Assembly (NCBI GenBank): GCA_903813345.2
Contig: CAIIXF020000011.1
Coordinates: 5,420,571 to 5,484,570, forward strand
Origin: Owenia fusiformis
Taxonomy: Eukaryota > Annelida > Polychaeta > Sabellida > Oweniidae
Direction of reading: 5' to 3'
DNA length: 64,000 nucleotides
Every line of letters starts with the position of its first letter. The stretch's first letter is position 1. The notes below the pieces were generated by a model. It had not been told where the DNA came from. It made no database searches and saw only the letters and a list, made by a program, of their open reading frames with translations. The position numbers and the translations under genes were made by a program. Of the stretch, positions 36,524 through 47,700 are shown piece by piece.

Positions 36524-36688
36524 TTACTGATCATTTTGGTTAAAACTGTGACCTTACCCCGCAGAAATGGAGATAATGTTCCATAGCTATTTCTGAGGGC
36601 TATACATCAATGCCCTGTCTCTAGGGATTTGATTTTACTTTCCAGGGGTAACAATTTTTCCTTGGCATTGTGTGGTTCGAAAGCCTAA

Positions 36689-38196
36689 CACCCCAGTCAC
36701 ATTTGTCGCACGGCGGCCGCAGGTCGACCGCAGATCAATTAAATCGGTGAATTTCTGCGGCGAGCGTAGAAAAACTACGCTCGCCTTGCGGCCTCCGTGC
36801 GGCGAATGCAGATTTTTACAGGCCGCAGGGAAGGCGTAGAAATTATAACTCGGAGTTATAATTTTTGTTCATTTCTGAGGTCGCCGTAGAAATCAACAGC
36901 CCGTAGCCAGACCGCAGAAAGGTCGCACGGTGGCCGCACATCGGGCTTGCGGTTGACTTGCGTCTGTCGTAGGGTTTTGATTATGTAATTTAGGAAACAC
37001 GTTTTTAGGTCAGGTTTTCTATCATATCTTTGCTGTGAACACAAGGCAATACTGTTACATGGCGCTTGTTGTACCTCAAAGACTCGGGTTGGGTTATCTG
37101 AGAATGCAGCTGAGGCGAGTGCAACGTGATCGGGATTACCTTATAGCTGCTCTCTAGATGCTGAAAGGGTAGCTCTACTAGCCCTTTTTAAAATGGGAAA
37201 AGATAATGTACTCTAGATTATGATGATTTCAATATGATTTTAAAGGCCAAGGCTATGTTATGTATAAAAAACGCAACCTGTTGATGTAATATTGAAAATT
37301 GTAACGTACTCACATAGAAATAATGTGGTAATGAAGGATACAATACAATACACATTACATTTATTCTGAAAGATGTCTGAGCCAAGAACATTCCAATTTA
37401 GATAATTTGATTTGTTCATTTTGATTTGTTTTGAATTTTTTACTGTAGATATTCTGCTTTCATTCTACTGACCATTCCATTTAATATATGTTGCCAACTC
37501 GGCCAACTTTGCCTCCTTTAGTTTGTTATTGCGATAGTTCTCATGCCGGAGATCAAATAGATATGGATGTCCCTCATAGAATTCTACTATTTTCTGGGTG
37601 ACAGAGAAATCATCTTCATCACCCGAATCATCAAGGATGGCATTCTTTTTGTTCCTTTCTTTTGATACGTGTTGCCTCTTCTTTGGAGGCATGGTGAGTG
37701 AAATGTAATGGCATTTACTACAGTTGTCATAATATGGGGCCACATTTAAGGTCACTGATACCACAACAACCTCTATATAAAAGATTAACTATATTACTAT
37801 TGGTCCATATTTCACTCAACACTTTTTATTTCAGATAAGATCCTACATGTAGACCTATAAATAACATTTATAAATTGTACTCACAATATATGATGTAAAT
37901 GAAATCAAAATGAGTATCAATGTTTCTATTAAAAGTGCGTACGGCTGTTGTAGAGGCCAAAAGGCAGAACGGTCAACGTACGTTTGCCGCAGAGACACAT
38001 TGCATATGCCCTTGTATCTGCAAAAAAACAAGCTCTCCGCAGGGAGACCGTACGGTGACCTTGCGTCACCATTTATGTCGTGGAAAATGTGACTGCAAAA
38101 GTATGAGAGCGTAGAAATTCTGCGGCGAGCGTAGAAAAGCAACTTGCCGCAGAAATGATAGACCGCACGGCGGCCGCAGGAAATGTGACTGGGGTG
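36689..38196. mobile_element. PIF/Harbinger-like element, copy B, with MADF frame
   Basis: A 1508-bp element with termini CACCCCAGTCAC and GTGACTGGGGTG and a perfect TAA target duplication (36686-36688, 38197-38199). The end regions match copies A and C. The extra interior (about 37000-37850) holds a minus-strand MADF-type reading frame. No DDE transposase is visible, so it is probably an internally deleted derivative that kept part of the second Harbinger protein. Confidence 0.85.
37465..37692 (-). CDS. MADF/Myb-SANT-like domain protein, partial (Harbinger accessory ORF)
   Basis: From the ATG at 37692 the frame gives a basic start (MPPKKRQHVSKERNKK), an acidic stretch (DDSGDEDD) and the first half of a MADF fold (KIVEFYEGHPYLFDLRHENY, then KLKEAKLAELATYIKW). 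MADF or Myb/SANT-like proteins are the second ORF of PIF/Harbinger elements, binding the ends and assisting the transposase. The frame stops at TAG just after a possible donor (G/GTCAGT at 37472), so the second half may be in a lost exon. I chose this Met over an upstream in-frame one (37764) because similarity-like basic composition begins here. Confidence 0.55.
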   Translation of the reverse strand: MPPKKRQHVSKERNKKNAILDDSGDEDDFSVTQKIVEFYEGHPYLFDLRHENYRNNKLKEAKLAELATYIKWNGQ

Positions 38197-38207
38197 TAAC
38201 ACCCCAG

Positions 38208-39404
38208 TGTCAAGTATGGTTAGCGTTTCAGTCAAACGCGAGTTTTATCATTCAATTACTCTACAGGTAGTATTCATAAGTATAGAAATCAATTGGCATC
38301 ATTCCATTTCCTTAGTATTTCATTCACTATTTCACTCACTGTCCACTCATATAAATACCTTTGCATTTGTGAACAACGTTTATCTGTTGTGCGTTTTCCT
38401 GTGAAGTCAAGTGTCAACATGTTCGTGTAGTGTCGATGTCATCTACCTTGTTATAACACGTGGCGTGACTTTGTACAATGTGTGGTCAACATTTGTGAAA
38501 CATACTGAGGTATTTATTTAGTATATATTCATTACAATATTTCCCTTGTGTTTATTTATTGTAATTGCTAAATTGTACAAGGATAAGTTATATTGTACAA
38601 GGATAAGTTATATTGTTCAAGATAATTATAATCTTCTTGTATTCGGTGTTCACTTATATTGCGTATTATTCTTAGCATCCATTGGTTATCTGTACCAGTT
38701 TAGGGAACTAGTTGAAAGTATTATATTTTGTATATTCTAGAAACGTGTGCCTTAGATAGGTTTATTATCCATTTTTTATAGTTTTGGTGTAGTATGTAGC
38801 TGTCAACGAGAAATGTATCTGCGTATGTGCACAGACTGTCTCCTTGTATCGTCTCGTGCGTCTATAAACTGTGTCTGAGTTGTATCAGTGTAATATTGGA
38901 CTAGTGTAAGATGTCTACCAACACGTCCAGCCTGTATCCTCACGTGGTGAACGTGATATTAGACTCTCGTTAATTCACGTGCAATGAATTATCTACTAAA
39001 ACGTCTGTCTACGTACAGCATAAAACCAAGTAACTATTATCACATTCATAGACTCTTATCCAGTAACGTCGATGTGAGTATAAACCGACTCGAGTAAGAA
39101 GTCTACCAACACGTCCAGCCAGTATCTTCACGTGGTGAACGTGATATTAGACTCTCGATAGTTCACGTGTATTGTATCATCTACCATAACGTCCGTCTTC
39201 GTACAGCATAAGCCCAGTAACCTTCCACGTATCCAGTGTGCACGTTTTGCAGCATCAGCCGTCCAGTTTTATGTGTAGTATTAGTATACCTTGTCTATTT
39301 TTGTAATTAATGTTTTGTGATTATAAATACAATATAGTAATTTGTTTAATCAAATCAGACACTTAAGTTCATTTATTAGTTTTATTGAACCTGACAACTT
39401 GACA
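38208..39404 (+). repeat. Long terminal repeat, left copy
   Basis: About 1197 bp, TGTCAAG...CTTGACA (7-bp inverted ends, TG..CA). It has a TATAAATA-like box near 38349 and a ~189-bp imperfect internal duplication (38900-39088, then 39089-39240) sharing AGTCTACCAACACGTCCAGC and GTGGTGAACGTGATATTAG. The 64-codon frame at 38546-38740 is identical in the right LTR simply because the LTRs are. It differs from the right LTR at only a few positions. Confidence 0.9.
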
Positions 39405-39405
39405 A

Positions 39406-39419
39406 TGGGGGCTCGTCCG
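39406..39419 (+). other. Primer binding site, tRNA-Pro type
   Basis: TGGGGGCTCGTCCG starts one base after the left LTR and equals the first 14 bases of the proline-tRNA primer binding site known from gammaretroviruses. It confirms that 39404 is the U5 end of a 5' LTR. Confidence 0.75.
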
Positions 39420-39539
39420 TATCTTTATATCAAATATTATTAATTAGCTTATTGTATCACCATAAAGTAGCTTGTTATATAACTATTTATTAAATTATTG
39501 TATCACAATCATTTAATTTAAATCTGAGAACCTTGTATA

Positions 39540-40168
39540 CAGGGTGTCAAAAAACAACGGCACCCCCCTCTACAGCAAAAAGTACTTAATATTACATGGT
39601 GTGTCATATCTCATTTTAAAGACAATTTAATTCTGGAGTTATCTGAGAAATTGCAGCTTTATATCATATAATTTTACAGATTTACAGCTGATTCTTAGTA
39701 GTTGGTATGACCGCCAGTTGCTGCTCAAACAGCAGCTTATCTGGACGGATATGATTTCAATGAAAATTCAGATAAAGGTGTAGCATTGCATAATCCTCTA
39801 AGCACTTTCCTCAAATTCTTCAGAAATACATCCTCACTGTATCTTTTTTCAAGAGGCTCTTCGTCCATCAGTTCCTCTACCCTGTTTTTCAGAACTGAAC
39901 CCATATGTTCAGTGCAGTTGAAATCTGAGCTAATCCTTTCATATTCCACTTTCTGAAGATTTGACCTTTAACCAGTAACAGAGCAGCAAATAAAGTACCA
40001 AAGTAGCAAACTTAAAAACAATGTAGCTTTTTTAATATAAAGTTTTATTAAATGAAATCTGAGGAGTAACTCCAGAATTAAATTATCTTTCAAATGATGT
40101 ATGACACAATATGGAACATTCAGGACTTTTTGCTGTAGAGGGGGGTGCTGTTGTTTTTTGACACCCTG
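39540..40168 (-). mobile_element. Tc1-like element nested in the inverted-LTR insertion
   Basis: Ends CAGGGTGTCAAAAAACAACG and its near complement, flanked by TA (39538-39539, 40169-40170). Terminal repeats are about 45 bp plus further weak pairing. A minus-strand transposase remnant lies inside. Confidence 0.85.
39737..39949 (-). pseudogene. Tc1-like transposase C-terminal remnant
   Basis: The residues SSDFNCTEHMGSVLKNRVEE correspond to the SPDLNPIEHLW..LKRRV region around the last catalytic residue (Glu) of Tc1 transposases. Asp, Asn and Glu of that motif are retained but the rest of the enzyme is gone. Confidence 0.65.
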
Positions 40169-40170
40169 TA

Positions 40171-40323
40171 CAGCTGTATTTTTACCTTCCAGTTAAGAAG
40201 TTTCACTTTACGCTGCATCTTGCTGAGGGTATACAGAATCGTGCGCTGTTGAGGCTTGGACGTTTCGAACAAACGAATGCGTCTGGTTGCTGCGCTGATG
40301 TACAGTCCTTGGTCGATTTGAGT
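40171..40323 (-). other. Coding-like fragment next to the right LTR
   Basis: Read on the minus strand from the LTR inwards, 153 bp give an uninterrupted frame including LYISAATRRIRLFETSKPQQ and KMQRKVKLLNWK, then a donor-like AAG/GTAAAA. It is GC-richer than its surroundings. Where a PBS would be expected (after the U5 end) there is none. It may be gag-derived or captured host sequence; I do not recognise it. Confidence 0.35.
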
Positions 40324-41518
40324 TGTCAAGTTGTCAGGTTCAATAAAACTAATAAATGAACTTAAGTGTCTGATTTGATTAAACAAATTACTATATTGTA
40401 TTTATAATCACAAAACATTAATTACAAAAATAGACAAGGTATACTAACTACACATAAAACTGGACGGCTGATGCTGCAAAACGTGCACACTGGATACGTG
40501 GAAGGTTACTGGGCTTATGCTGTACGAAGACGGACGTTATGGTAGATGATACAATACACGTGAACTATCGAGAGTCTAATATCACGTTCACCACGTGAAG
40601 ATACTGGCTGGACGTGTTGGTAGACTTCTTACTCGAGTCGGTTTATACTCACATCGACGTTACTGGATAAGAGTCTATGAATGTGATAATAGTTACTTGG
40701 TTTTATGCTGTACGTAGACAGACGTTTTAGTAGATAATTCATTGCACGTGAATTAACGAGAGTCTAATATCACGTTCACCACGTGAGGATACAGGCTGGA
40801 CGTGTTGGTAGACATCTTACACTAGTCCAATATTACACTGATACAACTCAGACACAGTTTATAGACGCACGAGACGATACAAGGAGACAGTCTGTGCACA
40901 TACGCAGATACATTTCTCGTTGACAGCTACATACTACACCAAAACTATAAAAAATGGATAATAAACCTATCTAAGGCACACGTTTCTAGAATATACAAAA
41001 TATAATACTTTCAACTAGTTCCCTAAACTGGTACAGATAACCAATGGATGCTAAGAATAATACGCAATATAAGTGAACACCGAATACAAGAAGATTATAA
41101 TTATCTTGAACAATATAACTTATCCTTGTACAATATAACTTATCCTTGTACAATTTAGCAATTACAATAAATAAACACAAGGGAAATATTGTAATGAATA
41201 TATACTAAATAAATACCTCAGTATGTTTCACAAATGTTGACCACACATTGTACAAAGTCACGCCACGTGTTATGACAAGGTAGATGACCTCGACACTACA
41301 CGAACATGTTGACACTTGACTTCACAGGAAAACGCACAACAGATAAACGTTGTTCACAAATGCAAAGGTATTTATATGAGTGGACAGTGAGTGAAATAGT
41401 GAATGAAATACTAAGGAAATGGAATGATGCCAATTGATTTCTATACTTATGAATACTACCTGTAGAGTAATTGAATGATAAAACTCGCGTTTGACTGAAA
41501 CGCAAACCATACTTGACA
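40324..41518 (-). repeat. Long terminal repeat, right inverted copy
   Basis: Reverse complement of 38208-39404 with only a few substitutions by eye (for example near 41507 and 41290). The near-identity implies a young structure or recent conversion between the arms. Confidence 0.9.
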
Positions 41519-42379
41519 CCCAGTCACATTTCCCACGGCCGCCATGCGGTCTATCATTTATGCGACCAGTAGCTTTTCTACGCTCGTCGTAGAATTTCTG
41601 CGCTCTCATACTTTTGCAATCACATTTCCAACGGAAGCTGCACGGTGAATTTTAAATTTCTGTTGAAAAATAATACTTTTTTCATTTTATTTACATCAGG
41701 ACAATTTATAAATGTTATTCGTAGTGCTAGGATGTAATATCAAATGAAAAGTGATCGTGAAACATTGACAAATAATGATTCAATCTTGTTGAACCAGTTG
41801 ATTTCTACTGGGACTTCAGAAATGAACAAATATTATAACTCCGAGTTATAATTTCTACGGCGACCCTTCGGCCCGTAGTTTTTCTACGCTCGCCGCAGAA
41901 ATTCACTGATTCAATTGATTTGCGGTCGAGGCACGGCCTCCGTACGACAAATGTGACTGAGGTGTTAGCGAAGTAACCTCCTTTGTTTACATTCGACAAA
42001 TCGTAAAGAAATTAGAAAGGTTGGGATAACCTTGTTTCTACTACTCTAGAAAATGACCCCTACCCGCTTGCGACTTAGTGTTATAAAAAATTTGCAGACT
42101 TATTCATAAATATTCTAACCGCACATTAATCATTAACATCATAGTGATTCCATTGAATTTGGCAAGGAATTGGATTTGGATTAGAAGATAAAAATCATAC
42201 GGAATAATGCACATTAATGTACAAGGGTGCACCCTTGGATTGCGTTACCATGCCACCGAGTCGTGATTTCGGCGATAGCACATTTTCCAATTCGATGGTG
42301 AAGAGATATTCATTTGGCAAGTTTATTAACTAAATTATACCTTGTGGTTTAATTCATCTCGAGAATTCACCAAACTGGA

Positions 42380-42455
42380 TATAAAAAAAATTGAATCTAG
42401 TCACATTTACATTGCGGTTGACAGAAAGCGGCAGCTTATACGTTCGACTTTACGT
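42380..42455 (+). promoter_or_regulatory. Predicted TATA promoter and 5' UTR exon of gene copy 2
   Basis: TATAAAA at 42380-42386, then the conserved ACATTGCGGT start region and the donor AC/GTAAGT (exon end 42453). The acceptor before the ATG exon is TTTCCAG ending at 44697. The flanking sequence has diverged more than these elements. Confidence 0.5.
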
Positions 42456-44697
42456 AAGTATTGTAAACATTGTATTTATCAGTAGATCGAGTATGTTAGT
42501 TTTCTATCATAAAATATTTTTGTTATGGAAAGCTTAATATAGTTAGATAAAACCATACAAATGTGTGTTGAGAAATGGAATATTAAGTAAAACTAAGTTG
42601 ACTTATTGGTCAAATGATTGTCATTTTTCTTGCGGTTTTTAAGACGTAGTGACATACATGTAAAGCTTCATACAGTGACGCATAGGGAAAATCAGCCCAT
42701 TACACAAAACACATAGAGGTTGTTTAAATGATCTGATTAAGAGCATTGCATTTAAAATACACCTTAATCGCAATTAATTATTATTTCATGTAATTTGATT
42801 GGCTGATTCAGTTCTACACGGTGGTGGTTTGGTTTACATAAATATAGAATAAAACATACGATTTTATGAAAAATGGTGAACTTGGCCTACGGGATGGGGA
42901 TTATAGCAAGTTTGGACAGCGATGCTTAACTTTTACGTGTCGTTAATACAATAGTATATTTTCCGTAGTTGTCCTATCATATTTTTTTACGGCAGAAATT
43001 TACGAAAAACTTCAGAATATGACTCGAACGTAAACATAAGCAATCAAATTGCCCAAGCAACACGCACCAAAATCTGACATTCTAGGTTTAATGTCATCAA
43101 AGCAGATCCAAAACCGTGGCCAGATTCTTTAGCGTCAGTCTGATTACATGTAATATAAGAATGATTTAAACGTGGTTTTCAAATACTCTTGTCTATTGAT
43201 CAATATAGTTTGATTAAATCTGGTTTATATCATTTTTTTAATCAATATTTATCAAAGAAACCGGAGCATAAGCAGCGATTTTTGTAAGACAAAATGTATT
43301 TTGAATTTTGTAAAAAATTGTCAAAATTGAACAACCGAGATAATGATAGGCGTATCGAATGAAAAAGTTCAAAGCACGGCGATTTGGCTTCAAAACTATG
43401 TCAAACTAGAAAACGGCAACCCCATGGAGTGGCAAATCCCAACGAACACTATAAAACATATGAATCTGTATTTGTAACAATGTTATATTTACCATCTACC
43501 ATCTGTAATATTTACCATCATCGCACTTCAGAATCGGACTCGAACGTAAACATAAGCAATCAAACTGCCCAAGCAACACACACCAAAATCTGACGATCTA
43601 GGTTTAATGACAAGAATCGTGCCTAGATTCTTGAGCATCAATCTGATAAATATAAGCATGATTTAATTGTGGTTTTCAAATACTTTTGATTAACATGCCC
43701 TGATCAATTATAGTTTTTATGCCAAAAACAGTATGCGGCGTCCTGCTTTGAGCATTCCAAAAATATGGAGAATTGTCAAAGTTGAACATAATAATAGGCG
43801 TATTGAATAGAAAATAGAAAAGGTCCAACGTGTGCTCTGCTTTGGCTTCAAAACCTTTTCAAATATAGTCAAAACAGAAATGTTTGTGACTATTTTGTAT
43901 TTAAAAAATAAGCAATCAAATGGCCATATTGAAACACTTTATGTAAAAATAGAAACATTTCTATTTATTCTAACTTTTGTATATTTCAGATAGTAATGTA
44001 TCATGTGCAGCAAAGCTGTGGCCTTTTGTAATTTAGGGAGTTTCAGCCAAGTTAATTTTTCCGAAAATAACATGGCAGAGAAGTATCAAAATATAAGAGA
44101 ACACAGATATGATAGCTAAACTACAAAACAAACATCATGTTGTTTAAGCATAGCGTTCCTAAGGGGGGTAGCTTTGAAGTATGGCATCGACATTGGTTTT
44201 TCATGTAGCTGATCTCATGAAGTACACGCCATATTTGAGATATCAGTGTCTCAAAAGTAGGCCAACAAAAAAGCTCAACGTGTGAGGTATCAACATTTTA
44301 GGATTTTCTCAAGATTCTGAATCTGCAATCAGGTTGCGATTCTACGATTCTTTTGATATTTCGAGAAATCAATATAGTTACCCTTTGTGAAGTCATGGGT
44401 TAAGTCAGCTACTTACTCAGCTACTTGCTCAGGTACTTACTTGGCTTCGCAGCTACTTGCACATGTACTCAGGTACTCATTCAGCTAATTACATATCTGA
44501 GTCAATTCAATCTTGAGTCTTCAAATGCACTTTGTTCAATTTACAATTCCAGTTATTGTTATCTTCCTTTACAAGAGGAAGAAGATATAAAGAACACTTT
44601 TACAGCGCTTAACACGCTTTCATTTGAAGACCCATGTTTTTAAAACTTATGGAGACGATAATAAACATACTTACTCTAACTTATATTGCTTTTCCAG
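42456..44697 (+). other. 5' UTR intron of gene copy 2
   Basis: Mirrors 7096-9418 with indels, including the doubled GTAAACATAAGCAATCAAA block (43020-43160 and 43530-43660). The open frame corresponding to 7885-8250 is broken here. No gene recognised. Confidence 0.45.
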
Positions 44698-44734
44698 ATT
44701 TGTGATAAGGCATAGGAGAAAGTGTGATCGAAAG

Positions 44735-47700
44735 ATGGCGCGCTTAAATCCAGTTGTATTAGTGTTGGTGGTTCACGCTTTGACCGCAGCCTCAGGTAAT
44801 GCTGTAACCAGAAATAGACCATGCGTTAAATTGCAAATTAAAGTATCATACATTGAAATGTAAACGAATGGAGATCAAGAAATTAAGTTGCTATAATGTT
44901 GATTACTAAAGTTATAACACCAACACAAGTCGTAGATAACTGAAAGAAGGATATGTGGGGAAAGTTTGAACATCCTAGCTCCACTGATAAAATTGAACAA
45001 AGGGGTGCCCTTTTGACCCCCCCCCCTTAGGGGCTCGTGAGACTATTTTTTACCTTACAGCTTCTAGGGTTAAGTAACATCTTATGAATAATTCATCTTT
45101 AAACTTGGGTTTTGTTTTTGGCCCATCCCTAATACTAGGATTGTATAACATTTATTTATCTGCTATAATTGTCAAATATTGATTAACAGGGTCGGCACTT
45201 GTTTTGCAGATTCCCCTTGCAATACAGGTATTTCCATTCCCTGGAACGGTGGTTATCAGTGCATTTGTCCACCAAACAAACAAGGCAAAAACTGCAGTGA
45301 AGGTAAGCAATTGAAAGAGTAGAAAACCCCAATATTAACATATTTGAATACTGGTATTTCCATTCCCTGGAACGGTGGTTATCAGTGCATTTGTCCACCA
45401 AACAAACAAGGCAAAAACTGTAGTGAAGGTAAGGTCTTAAAAGAGAAGTAAACCCAAATATTTTATCGATTGGAAACCTATAAACATTCTGTTGATAACA
45501 ACTTCGCTAATTGCCACACTTATTTTCAGATGTTCCCAATGCTAATAATTGTACTTGGCCTGGAAATGGTAAGTTAAAACATAATCAATCATGTAATATA
45601 CAAGGTGGACAATATGAAATGAGACACAGATCATACATGTGTTACATACCAAAAAATGGAATTTAATAAGTCTGGAGAAGATATACCATTTTGCGACTTA
45701 TCTTCAATATTGGAGAAATTTTGAAAGTTTTTTGATTGTGACGTCACTTTTCACATATTTTACAATATCAAAGTAAAGAAATTCATGAAAAGGATGTTTA
45801 TATGTCTGCCTCTATATGTCATAATAGCTCTCATTCTCAGAAAAGCATTACCTTTACACTATGCGTGTCTTCTTTTGGTGCCAACCATGACTAATTTTAA
45901 CCTCTTGCACCAAGTGCAAGTGTTCTACATCAGATGTGTAAAATAGGTTGATGCAAGAATTATGTTTTTGTTTCCCCAGATGGGGACTCGATCATTTTAC
46001 CTCATTAAAAATCATCCAATTTCAAATGTGGTTTCAATCTTCACAATATTTCTGTGAAGTAGATTATAACAATATATTAATTGTTTTCTTTGATATATTT
46101 ACCTTGGCTTCCAGCAGCCTGGTTTAATGGTGTTTGTAATATAAGAATTATGAAATGAATTGAATTGAATATTGAAATTCATTTTTCCCGTCCAGTCTAT
46201 TTTGTGACATTAGGAGCATTTGATTGCTACCAAGTGATTGGAAGTCCATGGTGGCATCGTGTATGAATTGTTCCAAAACCACTGAAAATCAGGGCTTCTA
46301 TGCAAAAACCAATTGAACTACGTTATAACGATAAATTGATTAGGTATTTTTTAATCAATTCAAAAAATACTGTTACCCACAAGGTGTCTATGATTTATCA
46401 GGTAATACTATTATAATTTTAAAATCTAAATATATTTTCTTAATTAAAAATTTCTAGACATCTTTTTAACCATATTTCCGTTTAATAATAGCACTTTTAC
46501 CATTTATCTCTATCATTTTTTTAATAAGCATTTTATGTCTTTCAAATAAATTTAGTTATTTCTATATTTTCCCATTCATTATTGATTTTACATTCTAAAA
46601 AGGTGTTCTTCTGATTCCTCAACATTGTTTACAAACTTTACACATTCAATCAGATAATTTTTGTTTTTTAAAATTTTCTTTCAATTTTTATTGCACCATT
46701 TATTACTTTGTATATGAATTTATTTACCTTATGATTTACAGTTGTCTTAAATAGTGCTCTATACATTACATTAAATTTGATATCTGATTTATTTGTCACC
46801 CCTCTTCTACTAACAATTTCCTTTTCTTTATATCATATGTCTTTATTTTCTCTATATTTTCCCCTTAATACTTAATTCATCATTCCCATTGGTTTTATTT
46901 TACCAAAGCTGCTCTTGTACACATTGCATATAAACATCCGGGGACCTGCCCAATTCATTAATTACTCCATAATACCATACCGTATGTGAGGACCGTTATG
47001 GGCCCCTATCCGCACGAGGGGAGGATCAGATCGAGGATATAAGCATCAAGCGGAGGAAGGGTGAGAAGAAAACTATTAGCATGTCAAATGATATATACGA
47101 TATGTACGTATACCTTAGAGGTCTTACTGACTTTTTCCCACGTAGCGTTTTGTCACCCACAAGTCGTATGCCTGAAGGGCTTGGGCGGAGCACTGACACA
47201 CAACGTGCATCTGTGAGTGAATCTGGGGGCAGTGCGACCAGTGGCAGTGGTAACGAAGCGCTAGCCCAGGTATGCATATTGAATGCGGCTAATGTAGAGC
47301 TCACCAAAGAAATACAACAGCACAACAAGCAGTTTGCGGACATAAAATGTCAACTTGACCAGCAGGCCAAACAGATCGGGGAGCTCATAACAGAAATTGA
47401 CCGACTTCGATTACTGAGTGTGCCTTCGTCCGTAGCAAAGGAACTTCAGCAAATAGGAAATCCTACCAAAGGTACGAATTTTTCAACCGATAATCTCCAA
47501 GTTTGTCAACTACCCAGTGACCAGACCACAAATGCTGATGTTTGTTCTGAAATCAAAACAAACCAAGTTGCCCCGCTTTCAAGCAAATTAGCTGATGTTT
47601 GCCTTAATACCAAAACAAACCAAGCTGGCCAGCTTCCAAGCAAATCAGCTGATGTTTGTCCTAACACCACAACAAACAAAGCTGACCCACTTTCTAGCAA

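Larger units (their letters stand above)
38208..41518. mobile_element. Insertion bounded by two inverted LTRs
   Basis: The outer ends are TGTCAAG (38208) and CTTGACA (41518), flanked by a perfect 5-bp duplication CCCAG (38203-38207 and 41519-41523). Left LTR in plus and right LTR in minus orientation enclose a PBS, ~130 bp of leader-like sequence, a Tc1-like element and ~150 bp of coding-like sequence. No gag or pol is recognised. The target duplication shows the inverted structure was integrated as a unit or arose after integration without loss of the ends. Confidence 0.8.
38200..41964. mobile_element. PIF/Harbinger-like MITE, copy C, split by LTR insertion
   Basis: The left 8 bp (CACCCCAG, 38200-38207) and the remainder (41519-41964, ending GTGACTGAGGTG) are the two parts of one ~449-bp element resembling copy A. 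They are separated by the insertion 38208-41518, which duplicated CCCAG. The outer triplets are TAA (shared with copy B) and TTA, so one base of its own target duplication has changed or copy B inserted at its edge. Confidence 0.75.

Noticed and set aside
38546-38740. Identical 64-codon frames at 38546-38740 and 40986-41180
   Set aside because: Identical only because they lie in the two LTRs; composition is not protein-like.
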